A stretch of DNA of 46,275 nucleotides from Alistipes sp. (lineage in GTDB: Bacteria > Bacteroidota > Bacteroidia > Bacteroidales > Rikenellaceae). Both the position numbers and the translations under genes were made by a program. This document shows, in pieces, positions 18,676-28,516 of the stretch. The notes under the pieces were generated by a model that searched no databases, had not been told where the DNA came from, and worked only from the letters and a program-made list of their open reading frames with translations. The stretch is from positions 1-46,275 of the forward strand of contig JAFYRB010000010.1 in assembly GCA_017559615.1 (NCBI GenBank), in the 5' to 3' direction. Within the stretch, counting starts at the first letter, position 1. Every line of letters starts with the position of its first letter.

Positions 18676-18700
18676 AACCTTATCTCTATAATTATAATGC

Positions 18701-18708
18701 CAAAGATA
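18701..18708 (-). promoter_or_regulatory. -7 element, aldehyde dehydrogenase promoter
   Basis: TATCTTTG on the minus strand is a full match and leaves a leader of about 20 bases before the ATG at 18675. The -33 position has only a TTGT-like match. It supports the shorter start. Confidence 0.6.
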
Positions 18709-18738
18709 CGAAAAAGTTATGATGTTACAACACTTCAT

Positions 18739-18771
18739 AAAAAAGTGCGAACGGAGAAACTCCATTCGCAC
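18739..18771 (-). terminator. Rho-independent terminator of the UPF0597 gene
   Basis: On the minus strand an 11-bp stem (18761-18771 with 18745-18755, one U-G pair) is followed by six T residues. It lies 27 bases after the stop and just upstream of the aldehyde dehydrogenase promoter, insulating the two genes. Confidence 0.88.
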
Positions 18772-18797
18772 TCTATTATCGCAGTAGGTATACCCTA

Positions 18798-20105
18798 CTA
18801 TTTCGATGTCATAATACGCAAAATCATAGCGTCGGTGTGAGTCATCGCGTCGCGACCAATATCGGTAAGGTTGCGGATAGTCTTATCAACATCATCGTCG
18901 ATGATACCCTCAACCGACTTCACGCAACGGTTGTTCATAGCCATAAGTGCCGAAACAACAGCTGTCGACACACCCGAAGCGCACTTCATAGCGCACGAAG
19001 GCTTCGCGCCATCGCAAATCATACCCGCAAGGTTAGCAATCATATTCTTAACCGCGAAGGTAACCTCCTCATAACCACCACCCATAAGGTAAGTGATACC
19101 GCAAGAAGAACCCGTAGCCGCTACAACGCAACCACAAAGAGCCGAAAGACGACCAAGACTCTGCTTGATATAGATTACGGTAAGATGTGAAAGGATAAGC
19201 GAGCGGATGGTCTGCTCCTCGTTAGCACCAATCTGCTCGGCATATACTGCAACAGGAACTGTAGATGTAAGACCCTGATTACCACTACCTGAGTTACTCA
19301 TAACAGGAATCATCGCGCCCGCCATACGCGCATCACACGCCGCAGTTGTCATACCAACAATCTGACAGTGAAGCGTGTCGCCCATCACGTTACGCTCCGA
19401 CTCCGAACGGAAGAGCTTACCAATAGCGTGGCCATACTCACCCTTGAGCGACTCGTATGCCGCATTCATATTCAAGCGCTTCGCCTCGAGGATAAAGTTC
19501 AACTCCTCAAGTGGTGCAGTCATCGCAAAGTCCCAAACGCGCTTCAAGGTCAACTCTGGGTCCTTAACCTCGGCCGTAGGAGCAGCATTATTATCCGCCG
19601 TAGCAGCCTCGGCACTAAACAGAGTCTTACCACAACGTGACACGTGTACGAAGCGTGTGTGACCACCCGAGATGATTGCCATAGCACTTGCGCCACCTGC
19701 GAATACCTCAATCTCGATATAGAGCTTCTCGGTGATGTTATACTTGAGGTCCACGTCAATGCGCTTCTCCTCAATCATCTTCTTACCCTCCTCTACGGCT
19801 GCGGCATCGGCATTCTTCAACACCTCGAGTTCATACTCCGACTTACCAATCAAAGCTCCGAGAGCCATAGCGATAGGAAGGCCTGTCATACCTGTTCCAG
19901 GGATACCCACACCCATAGCATTCTTCAAAACGTTAGCACTTAGGCGTGCCTCGATACGCTCTGGGCGACAACCCAAAGTCTCGGTAGCCTTAGCGACACA
20001 TAGCGCAACGGCGATAGGCTCGGTACAACCTATGGCTGGAACAATCTCGCGATTCATAAGAGCGATAATCTCCTTACGCTCCTCGGCAGTAAATGTGTAA
20101 TTCAT
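18798..20105 (-). CDS. UPF0597 / L-cysteine desulfidase family protein
   Basis: This 435-residue soluble protein matches the CdsB/CyuA (YhaM, UPF0597) family, whose characterised members use a [4Fe-4S] cluster to break L-cysteine into pyruvate, sulfide and ammonia. It is related to the iron-sulfur serine dehydratases. The N-terminal AIGCTEPIA with C27 and the C-terminal Cys-rich stretches (GCVVAATGSSCG, MICDGAKPSCAMKCASG) supply the expected cluster ligands. SNSGSGNQG and GMGIPGTG-like glycine loops are also family features. Whether cysteine or serine is the true substrate cannot be told from sequence. It is a single gene with its own terminator. Confidence 0.85.
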   Translation of the reverse strand: MNYTFTAEERKEIIALMNREIVPAIGCTEPIAVALCVAKATETLGCRPERIEARLSANVLKNAMGVGIPGTGMTGLPIAMALGALIGKSEYELEVLKNADAAAVEEGKKMIEEKRIDVDLKYNITEKLYIEIEVFAGGASAMAIISGGHTRFVHVSRCGKTLFSAEAATADNNAAPTAEVKDPELTLKRVWDFAMTAPLEELNFILEAKRLNMNAAYESLKGEYGHAIGKLFRSESERNVMGDTLHCQIVGMTTAACDARMAGAMIPVMSNSGSGNQGLTSTVPVAVYAEQIGANEEQTIRSLILSHLTVIYIKQSLGRLSALCGCVVAATGSSCGITYLMGGGYEEVTFAVKNMIANLAGMICDGAKPSCAMKCASGVSTAVVSALMAMNNRCVKSVEGIIDDDVDKTIRNLTDIGRDAMTHTDAMILRIMTSK

Positions 20106-20229
20106 AGATATATCGTTAGTTCGGTTATTATTTTCTAAAGTTTAATCATACGAAGGTACACAATTTCTCGCGAACTACAAAATCGCAAACCTATTTTTTA
20201 GCATTGTGGCAACTTTTTTGTTTCTTCGT

Positions 20230-20260
20230 TTTGATAATATTTATATTATCCGTATCTTTG
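20230..20260 (+). promoter_or_regulatory. deoD: Promoter of deoD
   Basis: TTTG (20230-20233), a 19-base spacer and TATCTTTG (20253-20260) give a textbook Bacteroidetes promoter. The leader before the deoD ATG is about 36 bases. Confidence 0.8.
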
Positions 20261-20302
20261 AAGGATAGAAATTAATAACAATTAACAAAATATTTTTCAG
20301 TT

Positions 20303-21016
20303 ATGGCAGGTAAAGTACCTACTCCACACATTGGAGCACAGTATGGCGAAATTGCCGATAGAGTGATTATGGCTGGCGACCCTTTGCGCGCAAAGTTTAT
20401 GGCCGAGAATTTCTTGGAGAATCCCGTTCAGTATAACAACGTTCGCGGTATGCTCGGCTTCACAGGAACTTACAAGGGTAAGCGAGTATCGGTACAGGGA
20501 CACGGTATGGGTATCCCTTCGATTGGCATCTACACCTACGAGTTGTTTAACTTCTACGATGTGAAGCGCATCATCCGTTGCGGTTCGGCAGGCGCTTACG
20601 ACCCATCACTTAAGCTCGGCGACGTGGTATTTGGTATGGGCTCTTGCACCGACTCGAACTATGGCGCACAGTTTAACCTTCCAGGTACGTTTGCTCCTAT
20701 CGCCGACTTCGAGCTATTGCGTGCAGCAGCAGCAAAGGCCGAGGAGTTGGGTATCGACTATAAGGTGGGTAATATCCTTGCCAGCGACGTATTCTATGGC
20801 GACGATGCCGAGAGCTGGAAGCAGTGGCAGAAGATGGGTGTGATGGCAGTAGAGATGGAGGCTACGGCACTCTATATGAATGCGGCACGTGCGGGCAAGA
20901 GTGCGCTCTGCATCTGCACCATTTCCGACTCGTTGGTACACGGTACAGCCTGCTCTGCGGAGGAGCGTCAGACATCGTTTACAAATATGATGAAGATTGC
21001 TTTCGACATTATCTAA
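20303..21016 (+). CDS. deoD: Purine-nucleoside phosphorylase, DeoD type
   Basis: This 237-residue cytoplasmic enzyme splits purine (deoxy)nucleosides with phosphate to the free base and ribose-1-phosphate. Family signatures: [13 protein letters not shown] near the start, GDPLRAKF (phosphate-binding Arg), [16 protein letters not shown] and [10 protein letters not shown] in the middle, EMEATALY (ribose-binding), and the catalytic-Asp loop TISDSLVHG. Length equals hexameric E. coli DeoD. The next gene, a secreted GH84 enzyme, starts 30 bases downstream with no promoter or terminator between, so the two are probably cotranscribed. Confidence 0.95.
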   Translation: MAGKVPTPHIGAQYGEIADRVIMAGDPLRAKFMAENFLENPVQYNNVRGMLGFTGTYKGKRVSVQGHGMGIPSIGIYTYELFNFYDVKRIIRCGSAGAYDPSLKLGDVVFGMGSCTDSNYGAQFNLPGTFAPIADFELLRAAAAKAEELGIDYKVGNILASDVFYGDDAESWKQWQKMGVMAVEMEATALYMNAARAGKSALCICTISDSLVHGTACSAEERQTSFTNMMKIAFDII

Positions 21017-21046
21017 TCCATTGCAAACAATAAAATAGAGAGATAA

Positions 21047-23611
21047 ATGAACAAAATCATAAGAAACCTTTTTATGGCCGTTGCGGCACTTGTGGCAGTG
21101 ACTACTACGGCTGTTGCACAGGACCTATCATCGCAGCGCGGTGAGTCACAAGATTTGGGAGGATTGTTCGGCGAGAAGCTCGACCACGGCGGCATCATTA
21201 TCAACCCTACACCGCAAGATATTAAGGTGTTGCGCTCTATGCCGCTGGATGTTAAGGGCGGCGTAGCACTCAAGGGCAAGGCCAAGGAGTTTGCTTCGGA
21301 CATCGACTTTCTAAAGCACAGCAAAAAGGGCGTAAAGCTAACCATCAACTATGGTAAGAAGGCGATTAGCGACGAGCAGCTTGCTGCGAAGCGCACCCCT
21401 TATACCCTTACTATTGCTCCTAACGGTATCACAATCAATGCCGTTGATAAGTTGGGCGTGTTCTACGGCATCCAGACCTTGCGCCAGATTGCTGCAAGCC
21501 CTGCGGCAGAGGATGGCACATTGCCAGCCGTGAGCATCGTAGATTGGGCAGATTTGCAGTATCGTGGTGTTGTGGAGGGCTTTTATGGCACACCTTGGTC
21601 ACACGAGGTGCGTCTCTCGCTCATCGACACTTATGGTCGCTATAAGATGAACTACTACGTCTATGGTCCAAAGGATGACCCTTACCACAGCTCTCCTTAC
21701 TGGCGTGAGCCTTACCCTGCGGATGAGGCAGCCGAGATTAAGGAGTTGGTAGAGGCTTGTAACCGCAACCGCGTACACTTTGTGTGGGCTATCCACCCAG
21801 GTAAGGATATTAAGTGGGAGGAGTCTGATATTCAGAATCTTCTCCGTAAGTTCAACGCTATGTATGACCTTGGCGTTCGCGCCTTTGCGGTACACTTCGA
21901 CGATATCGAGGGTAATGGTACAAACCCTTACTACCAGACCGAGTTGATGAACATCCTCAACGACGACTTCGTGAAGGTGAAAGGTGACGTGGAGCCATTG
22001 ATTGTATGCCCAACGGAGTACACACGCCTCTGGGCAAACCCTACCGAGCGTGGTAGCTTGATGGTCTACGGCAAGGAGCTTGATGCTTCGGTAGATGTAT
22101 TTTGGACTGGTGATGCAGTATGTAGCGATATGACACCGCGTACTATGGAGTGGATATCGTCACGCATCCAGCGCCCAGCACTCTTCTGGTGGAACTTTCC
22201 TGTTACGGACTATGCTCGCCATATCGTGATGCAGGGCCCTGTATATGGTCTTTCGCCACTCCTTACAGATAAGGAGACACGCGGTCTTGTGAGCAACCCT
22301 ATGGAGCACGGTGAGGCCTCAAAGTTGGCACTATATAGCGTTGCGGACTACACTTGGAACACCGAGGCGTACAACCCTATCGACAGCTGGGAGCGCGCCT
22401 TGGAGACTCTCGCACCAGAGGTTTACGAGTGGTATCGCCTCTTCGCCATCCACTCTTGCGATACGGAGAGTGGCTACCGCCGTTACGAATCGTGGGAGAC
22501 CGAGACCTTCGGCTTCGAGGATTACACTGCAGAGTTATCTGCAAAGTTGATGGAGGAGCTAAAGCGCATCGAGGAGACTCCTGCAAAGATGGAGGAGATG
22601 AAGAATAAGGCGCTCTTGGCGGAGCTTCGCCCTTGGTTGGTGGAGTTTGGCAAGCTCGGCACACGTTGCCGCAAGGCGTTGGAGATGCTGGATAAGTATA
22701 TGCAGAGCCCCGAGGAGAAGAAGTTTGAGGGTTTCTGGGATGCTTACGTTGGCAACCTTATGACGCTTAAGGAGGTTGAGATGTACGATGCTCATCGCGT
22801 TGGCACAATGAAACTTAAGCCTTTCTACGAGCGTGTAATGGATGGCCTTGTATCGCGCTACTATGAGCATCTCACAGGTCAGAAGTCATCGACTCTCAAG
22901 GCGTGTGGCTCTTACAACTCGTTGCTTGCGCCACAGAATAAGTATATGTTCGATAACGACCCAGAGACCTACTACCACTCTGGTCAGGCACAGCTTACCG
23001 ACCACTTCGTTGGTGCGGATATGGGCGTAGTGCGTGAGGTGCGCGAGATTCGCATTATCCAGGGCCGTAACTCGGTGGATGACGTGGACTACTTCGACCA
23101 CTGCATCTTGGAGTACTCAAAGGATGGCCAGGAGTGGATTGCACTTACCGAGCCTATGGAGGGCATATACGATATTGAGTGGAAGGGCGAGCCTTTTGAG
23201 GCACGTTACGTGGGTATCCGAAAGCTCGAGTCACAGAAGCGTAACTGGTTGGCTATCCGCGAGTTTGCCATCAACCCTGTAACAAAAGAGGAGTATGGCG
23301 TAGATGGTAATCCATTTACTGCGCTTATCGTTGGCGAGGATAACGTAGCCTCGTTCGAGGTTAAGGAGGGCGCTACACGTGCAACGCTTCTTCTCGGTTC
23401 GCTTACCGACCCAGAGAATAGAAACCTTAAGCGCGTGGCGGGCAAGAATCAGTTTACTGTCGTAAAGCCACACTGCCGCGTTATTGCTGCCGATGGTAGC
23501 GTAATTAGCGAAGTGGAGGTAGACTCTTCGGCCGTTAACGTAGATTGCGCGGGTGCAGCACGAATCGAGGTAGATTGCATCCACAAGGTATTTGAGTGCA
23601 TCTTCTACTAA
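21047..23611 (+). CDS. Secreted GH84 beta-N-acetylglucosaminidase (O-GlcNAcase/hyaluronidase-like)
   Basis: This 854-residue exported glycoside hydrolase has a signal peptide (cleavage near AVA|QD, residue 25). The order of domains is that of the Bacteroides GH84 enzyme: an N-terminal GH20b-like alpha/beta domain (about 45-165), the catalytic barrel (about 170-460), a helical region, and a discoidin-like C-terminal part (about 640-750). The catalytic aspartate pair D285-D286 sits in FAVHFDDIEG. VVEGFYGTPWSHEVR and YVYGPKDDPYH are family motifs. It likely trims terminal GlcNAc from host mucin glycans or glycoproteins. The linkage to deoD is unexplained. Confidence 0.93.
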   Translation: MNKIIRNLFMAVAALVAVTTTAVAQDLSSQRGESQDLGGLFGEKLDHGGIIINPTPQDIKVLRSMPLDVKGGVALKGKAKEFASDIDFLKHSKKGVKLTINYGKKAISDEQLAAKRTPYTLTIAPNGITINAVDKLGVFYGIQTLRQIAASPAAEDGTLPAVSIVDWADLQYRGVVEGFYGTPWSHEVRLSLIDTYGRYKMNYYVYGPKDDPYHSSPYWREPYPADEAAEIKELVEACNRNRVHFVWAIHPGKDIKWEESDIQNLLRKFNAMYDLGVRAFAVHFDDIEGNGTNPYYQTELMNILNDDFVKVKGDVEPLIVCPTEYTRLWANPTERGSLMVYGKELDASVDVFWTGDAVCSDMTPRTMEWISSRIQRPALFWWNFPVTDYARHIVMQGPVYGLSPLLTDKETRGLVSNPMEHGEASKLALYSVADYTWNTEAYNPIDSWERALETLAPEVYEWYRLFAIHSCDTESGYRRYESWETETFGFEDYTAELSAKLMEELKRIEETPAKMEEMKNKALLAELRPWLVEFGKLGTRCRKALEMLDKYMQSPEEKKFEGFWDAYVGNLMTLKEVEMYDAHRVGTMKLKPFYERVMDGLVSRYYEHLTGQKSSTLKACGSYNSLLAPQNKYMFDNDPETYYHSGQAQLTDHFVGADMGVVREVREIRIIQGRNSVDDVDYFDHCILEYSKDGQEWIALTEPMEGIYDIEWKGEPFEARYVGIRKLESQKRNWLAIREFAINPVTKEEYGVDGNPFTALIVGEDNVASFEVKEGATRATLLLGSLTDPENRNLKRVAGKNQFTVVKPHCRVIAADGSVISEVEVDSSAVNVDCAGAARIEVDCIHKVFECIFY

Positions 23612-23633
23612 TCGCACGTGTCTAAACTCTTTA

Positions 23634-23664
23634 AGAGCGTCACCCATCGGTGATGCTCTTTTTT
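23634..23664 (+). terminator. Rho-independent terminator of the deoD-GH84 operon
   Basis: AGAGCGTCACC (23634-23644) pairs with GGTGATGCTCT (23649-23659) with one G-U pair, followed by a T run (23658-23664). It lies 23 bases after the stop. Confidence 0.88.
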
Positions 23665-23794
23665 GCACACCCACGAAATATCAGTCCCTCCCCCGTAGCG
23701 AAAACTAAAGCCGCTCAAATCGGCTAAAAACCACGATTACGGCGATTTTTCGCCATTATAACATTTCACTACGCTCACTTTTTCCCTCAAAATC

Positions 23795-23825
23795 TTGGCA
23801 AAACCGAAATTTATAAGTAAATTTG
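23795..23825 (+). promoter_or_regulatory. gyrA: Promoter of gyrA
   Basis: TTGG (23795-23798), a 19-base spacer and TAAATTTG (23818-23825) match the Bacteroidetes promoter. The leader before the gyrA ATG is about 60 bases. Confidence 0.7.
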
Positions 23826-23830
23826 CACGT

Positions 23831-23855
23831 CTATACGTATATAACATAGGTATAG
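23831..23855 (+). promoter_or_regulatory. Hairpin at the 5' end of the gyrA leader
   Basis: CTATAC (23831-23836) pairs with GTATAG (23850-23855) around a 13-base loop. It starts at the predicted first transcribed base. It is weak (6 bp, AU-rich) on its own, but its position repeats what is seen at valS and secA. Confidence 0.35.
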
Positions 23856-23892
23856 AAAAACAAGAAATTAAGAGCAAAAATATATAGTAACT

Positions 23893-26451
23893 ATGTCAGA
23901 AGAGTTGAACAACACAGAGGTGACTGGACGTATTGTCAAAGTTAATCTCGAAGAGCAGATGAAATCGGCATATATCGACTACTCGATGTCGGTAATTGTG
24001 TCGCGTGCGCTGCCCGATGTACGTGATGGTTTGAAGCCAGTACATCGTCGTATTTTGTATGATATGGCTGCCGAGCTGAACCTTACATCCGACAAGCCAA
24101 CGCGTAAGAGTGCGCGTATCGTCGGTGATGTTCTCGGTAAGTTCCACCCACACGGCGATAGCTCGGTTTACGAGGCTATGGTACGTATGGCACAGGATTG
24201 GTCTATGCGCTACCCTTTGGTTGAGGGCCAGGGTAACTTTGGTTCTATGGACGGTGACTCTCCTGCGGCGATGCGATACACCGAGGCTCGTATGCAGAAG
24301 ATTACCGACGAGGTTATGGCCGACATCGAGAAGGAGACTATCGACTGGGGCCTTAACTTCGACGATACCCTCAAGGAGCCTACGGTGCTTCCTACGAAGA
24401 TTCCATTGTTGCTCGTTAATGGTGCAAGTGGTATCGCAGTTGGTATGGCTACAAATATGGCACCTCATAACCTCTCGGAGGTTGTGGATGCGTGCTGCGC
24501 ATATATCGACAACCCAGAGTGCGAGTGCGAGGAGTTGCTTAACTATGTCAAGGGTCCAGACTTCCCTACTGGCGGTATTATCTACGGCTACGAGGGCGTT
24601 AAGGAGGCTTTGTTGACAGGTCGTGGTCGTGTGGTTATGCGCGCCAAGACAGAGATTGAGCATACAGCATCAGGCCGCGAGTGTATCGTAATCACCGAGA
24701 TTCCATATATGGTAAATAAGGCGGAGATGATTAAGCGTATCGCCGACCTTATCAACGAGAAGAAGATTGAGGGTATCTCATATATCAACGATGAGTCGGA
24801 CCGTCAGGGTATGCGTATCGTTATCATCCTCAAGCAGGATGCCGTAGCAAGCGTAGTTCTCAACACGCTCTACAAGAATACGCCACTCCAGTCATCATTT
24901 GCGGTGAACAACATCGCATTGGTGAATGGCCGCCCACAGCTTCTCAACCTCAAGGATCTTATCCACCACTTCGTTGAGCATCGTCACGATGTCATCTTGC
25001 GTCGTTCACGCTTCGACCTTCAGAAGGCCGAGGAGCGCTTGCACATCGTAAACGGACTCCTCATTGCACAGGATAACATCGACGAGGTTGTACATATCAT
25101 TCGTTCATCGAAGACCACCGAGGAGGCACGCACACGCCTTCAGGAGCGTTTCGGACTCTCGGAGTTGCAGACCGCAGCTATTCTTGAGATGCGTCTTCGT
25201 CAGCTCACAGGACTCCAGCGCGAGCAGCTTGAGCAGGAGCAGGCAGAGCTTATCAAGACTATCGACTACCTCAAGGCTGTACTCCAGAGCGTTGATATGC
25301 AGATGCAGATTATCAAGGATGAGCTTCAGGAGATTAAGCAGAAGTATGGCGATGAGCGCCGCTCGGAGATTATCTACTCTTCGGAGGAGTTCAATCCAGA
25401 GGATTTCTATGCTGATGATGATATGGTTATCACCATCTCGCATATGGGATATATCAAGCGTACCCCACTTGCCGAGTACCGCACACAGAATCGTGGTGGC
25501 GTAGGTGCTAAGGGTAGCGCAACACGCGACGAGGACTTCATTGAGCATATCTATGTAGCCTCAATGCACAACACGATGATGTTCTTCACCGAGATGGGCC
25601 GTTGCTACTGGTTGAAGGTTTACCAGATTCCAGAGGGTACACGTACGTCGAAGGGCCGTGCAATTCAGAATGTTATTCAGATTGAGCCAGGCGATAAGGT
25701 ACGTGCTTACATCAACGTTAAGAACCTCAACGACAAGGAGTTCGTAGAGAATAACTACCTCGTTATGTGCACAAAGCGTGGTATTATCAAGAAGACAACC
25801 CTCGAGGATTACTCACGTCCACGTACTAACGGCGTTAAGGCAATCGTTATTAGAGAGGAGGACCAGCTGTTGGAGGTTAAGCTCACGAGTGGTAACGCCG
25901 AGATTATGATTGCCGCACGCGATGGCCGTGCTATCCGCTTCAACGAGTCTACGGTACGTCCTATGGGCCGTGTAAGTTCAGGTGTACGCGCAATCTCTAT
26001 CGAGGAGAGCGACGAGGTAATCGGTATGATTGCTATCGAGCCAGAGTCACAGCAGGATGTATTGGTACTCTCGGAGAATGGTTATGGTAAGCGTACTGAC
26101 CTCGATGAGTATCGTATCACCAACCGCGGTGGTAAGGGTGTTAAGACCATCAACGTTACGGATAAGACTGGTAAGCTAATCTCTATCCAGGCTGTTACCG
26201 ACGAGAATGACTTGATGATTATCAACCGCTCGGGCCTTACAATCCGCACCTCGGCAGACCAGATTCGCGTTGCGGGACGTGCAACACAGGGTGTTCGCGT
26301 TATCAACCTCCGCGAGGGTGACTCTATCGCATCGGTTACTGCAGTACCAAAGACCGACGAGGAGGAGATTACAGAGATTACGGTAAATGCCGAGGAGGGC
26401 GCCGTAGTAGAGGCTCCAGCAACCGAGGCTACAGAGAATGCAAACGAATAA
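23893..26451 (+). CDS. gyrA: DNA gyrase subunit A
   Basis: This 852-residue subunit carries the DNA-cutting tyrosine of gyrase. Y129 lies in [10 protein letters not shown]. The quinolone-determining region is [12 protein letters not shown]: the position equal to E. coli Ser83 is Ser (S90), and that of Asp87 is Glu (E94), so no Ser83-type resistance change is present. The C-terminal beta-pinwheel has repeated RGGxG elements ([24 protein letters not shown]), consistent with gyrase over topoisomerase IV. An acidic tail of about 30 residues follows. A secreted TPR protein starts 28 bases downstream. Confidence 0.97.
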   Translation: MSEELNNTEVTGRIVKVNLEEQMKSAYIDYSMSVIVSRALPDVRDGLKPVHRRILYDMAAELNLTSDKPTRKSARIVGDVLGKFHPHGDSSVYEAMVRMAQDWSMRYPLVEGQGNFGSMDGDSPAAMRYTEARMQKITDEVMADIEKETIDWGLNFDDTLKEPTVLPTKIPLLLVNGASGIAVGMATNMAPHNLSEVVDACCAYIDNPECECEELLNYVKGPDFPTGGIIYGYEGVKEALLTGRGRVVMRAKTEIEHTASGRECIVITEIPYMVNKAEMIKRIADLINEKKIEGISYINDESDRQGMRIVIILKQDAVASVVLNTLYKNTPLQSSFAVNNIALVNGRPQLLNLKDLIHHFVEHRHDVILRRSRFDLQKAEERLHIVNGLLIAQDNIDEVVHIIRSSKTTEEARTRLQERFGLSELQTAAILEMRLRQLTGLQREQLEQEQAELIKTIDYLKAVLQSVDMQMQIIKDELQEIKQKYGDERRSEIIYSSEEFNPEDFYADDDMVITISHMGYIKRTPLAEYRTQNRGGVGAKGSATRDEDFIEHIYVASMHNTMMFFTEMGRCYWLKVYQIPEGTRTSKGRAIQNVIQIEPGDKVRAYINVKNLNDKEFVENNYLVMCTKRGIIKKTTLEDYSRPRTNGVKAIVIREEDQLLEVKLTSGNAEIMIAARDGRAIRFNESTVRPMGRVSSGVRAISIEESDEVIGMIAIEPESQQDVLVLSENGYGKRTDLDEYRITNRGGKGVKTINVTDKTGKLISIQAVTDENDLMIINRSGLTIRTSADQIRVAGRATQGVRVINLREGDSIASVTAVPKTDEEEITEITVNAEEGAVVEAPATEATENANE

Positions 26452-26479
26452 TAATTAACACATAACAGATTTTCAAACT

Positions 26480-27841
26480 ATGAAGAAGTTTTTGTTTATC
26501 GCCGCAGCATTGTTGATGTTCGCAGTGCCAGCAGCAAACGCACAGAAGGTAAATACTGCTTCTGAGCTTAAGAAACTTGAGAAGGTAGATGTTGCCGCAG
26601 CAGACGCAAAGAAGAACACCAAGGCAGCTACTTGGGTTGCACGTGGTAAGGCTTACACCGACGCTTACATCCTCCCAACAAAGGAGCTTGGTCGCGGTGT
26701 TCCAGTACAGGTGCTTCAGATGAACGTTGGTCAGCCACAGGGTATGGTTGAGGGTGAGTTGATGGGCCAGCCTATGGTAGTTCTCGTATATGAGTATGTT
26801 GACGTATACGTAAGCCCTGCAACATATATGATTGAGGGTTGGAACCAGAAGAAGGCTATCAAGGAGAATATCGCCGAGACTGCTATCGAGTCATTGGCAA
26901 AGGCTTATGAGCTTGATCCAAAGTCAGAGTCGAAGATTGCTCCTATCGCTATGTCACTTGCAAACGCTTTGTCACAGCAGGGTGATGCTCTCAACAGCAT
27001 CGGCCGCACAGAGGAGGCTGCGCAGTGCTTCGTTTTGGCTTACCTCTCACAGAGCATCGTTCCATCAACAAAGGCTGATGGCAACAACCTCTACAACGCA
27101 GGTATGCTTATGACTATCCACGCTACATCGCTCACAGGCGAGGAGGCTATGGCTGCATACAAGGCTGCTGAGAACATCTTTACACAGGCTTTGGCTACTG
27201 GCTATGCTGATGAGTCAGGTAATATCTACTACTACCTCTTCCACTGCTACTATGGCCAGAAGGAGGCTGATCGTGACCTCTACCTCGGCAAGGCAAAGGA
27301 GACTTTGTTGGCAGGTATTAAGCTCTTCCCAAAGAACAACACTATCCTCGATGGTCTTATGCAGTTCTACACTGCTGAGCAGGGTGTAGGTGATCCAGCA
27401 GAGCTTATCACTCTTGTTGAGAACTCTTTGAAGGAGGATCCATCGAACTACGATTTGTGGTTTGGTCGTGGCCGTGTTTACAACGCTTTGAAGAACTACG
27501 ACAAGTGTGTTGAGTCATTCAAGAAGTGCGTTGAGTTGCGTCCAGCAGAGTTCGAGGCTAACTTCTACACTGGTTACTTCATCGTTGAGAAGGCTAACGC
27601 TCTTGTAGAGGAGCTTAACAGCAACACAGGTCTTTCATACGAGGCTTACGAGGAGGAGAACGCAAAGATTAACTTGGTATTTGCCGAGGCTATTCCTTGG
27701 TTGGAGAAGGCACACGAGATTAAGCCAACAGATGCTGGTACCGTTGATTTCCTCAACAAGTTGTGCTTCCGTCTCCGCGATATGGATGGTATGATGGAGA
27801 AGTACAACAAGTATCACGAGTTGTATATGCAGAACCAGTAA
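26480..27841 (+). CDS. Secreted tetratricopeptide-repeat protein
   Basis: This 453-residue protein has a signal peptide (MKKFLFIAAALLMFAVPAANA, cleavage before QK). After a ~110-residue non-repeat part, helical pairs with TPR-like spacing follow, best seen at residues ~330-385 (LWFGRGRVYNALKNYDKCVESFKKCVELRPAEFEANFYTGY, quoted here only by its outline W-G-Y-A-D-C-F-P) and at the C-terminal WLEKAHEIKPTDAG. There is no lipobox or membrane anchor, so it is likely periplasmic. It follows gyrA by 28 bases and they share a terminator. The role is unknown; such proteins often scaffold envelope complexes. Confidence 0.85.
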   Translation: MKKFLFIAAALLMFAVPAANAQKVNTASELKKLEKVDVAAADAKKNTKAATWVARGKAYTDAYILPTKELGRGVPVQVLQMNVGQPQGMVEGELMGQPMVVLVYEYVDVYVSPATYMIEGWNQKKAIKENIAETAIESLAKAYELDPKSESKIAPIAMSLANALSQQGDALNSIGRTEEAAQCFVLAYLSQSIVPSTKADGNNLYNAGMLMTIHATSLTGEEAMAAYKAAENIFTQALATGYADESGNIYYYLFHCYYGQKEADRDLYLGKAKETLLAGIKLFPKNNTILDGLMQFYTAEQGVGDPAELITLVENSLKEDPSNYDLWFGRGRVYNALKNYDKCVESFKKCVELRPAEFEANFYTGYFIVEKANALVEELNSNTGLSYEAYEEENAKINLVFAEAIPWLEKAHEIKPTDAGTVDFLNKLCFRLRDMDGMMEKYNKYHELYMQNQ

Positions 27842-27861
27842 TCCTGGACCTTCGGATAACG

Positions 27862-27897
27862 AAAATGTCCCAACCTTCGCGGGTTGGGACATTTTTA
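27862..27897. terminator. Bidirectional terminator, gyrA-TPR / mtn
   Basis: A perfect 14-bp stem, AAAATGTCCCAACC (27862-27875) with GGTTGGGACATTTT (27882-27895), is flanked by T runs on both strands. It closes the gyrA transcript and the convergent luxS-mtn transcript. Confidence 0.93.
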
Positions 27898-27921
27898 TTT
27901 AGTCAATGTTTAAAGCGCTAA

Positions 27922-28512
27922 CTACAACGCCTCAAGACGATTAAGCAACGGAGTAAAGTCCGAGTGTGCATTAGCGAACTCCTCGTATGACTGCTCCGAG
28001 TGTCCCTCCTCGGGAACATCCGAAACATACTTCGCAGCAACAACGGGGATGTTATTGTAAAGCTCCGCAACCTGACAGATAGCTGCAATCTCCATATCGA
28101 AGAGACCACAATCTACACCAAAGCGCTCCTTCACCTCGCGGATGATATCTGCGTTAACAAACGAGTCGCCAGTAAATACTGTCTCACGGTCTGCGCCACG
28201 CAACGAACGTGGATCGGTAATCTCGGGGCAGAAGTTCTCGGGGATGATAGCATCGTGGTGTATAGCGCGGCAAGGCATAACGATATCGCCCTGCTTACGG
28301 CCAAGAGCCGAGGCAGCAAAGCCTACCACAGCAAGCATATCATAAGGCTCCGCAGCGAGGGTTAGCGCACGTGCCACACCTGCCGATGACAAAGCCTTAC
28401 CAATACCCACCTCCACAAGGTCATACGAGTGCTTCAACGCCGAAGCATTATCCAGTGCATAGCGCATAGCGCGATACTCACGCGACGTAGGCGCACAAAT
28501 CAAGACTCTCAT
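27922..28512 (-). CDS. mtn: MTA/SAH nucleosidase (Pfs-like)
   Basis: This 196-residue nucleoside phosphorylase-fold enzyme should split S-adenosylhomocysteine to adenine and S-ribosylhomocysteine, the substrate of LuxS. Matches to Pfs include VEVGIGKALSSAGVA, a VVGFAAS loop, YHDA-like HHDAII, VFTGDSFVN, FDMEIAAIC (ribose-binding Glu) and YVSDV with the catalytic Asp. I chose the ATG at 28510-28512, four bases after the luxS stop; upstream in-frame Mets fall inside luxS. It is shorter than E. coli Pfs (232). Futalosine hydrolase is the main alternative, but the luxS linkage favours Pfs. Confidence 0.85.
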   Translation of the reverse strand: MRVLICAPTSREYRAMRYALDNASALKHSYDLVEVGIGKALSSAGVARALTLAAEPYDMLAVVGFAASALGRKQGDIVMPCRAIHHDAIIPENFCPEITDPRSLRGADRETVFTGDSFVNADIIREVKERFGVDCGLFDMEIAAICQVAELYNNIPVVAAKYVSDVPEEGHSEQSYEEFANAHSDFTPLLNRLEAL

Positions 28513-28516
28513 ACTC

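Noticed and set aside
18676..18771. N-terminal extension of the aldehyde dehydrogenase
   Set aside because: The extra 32 codons cross a full -7 element and the terminator of the upstream gene; the family alignment starts at the ATG at 18675.
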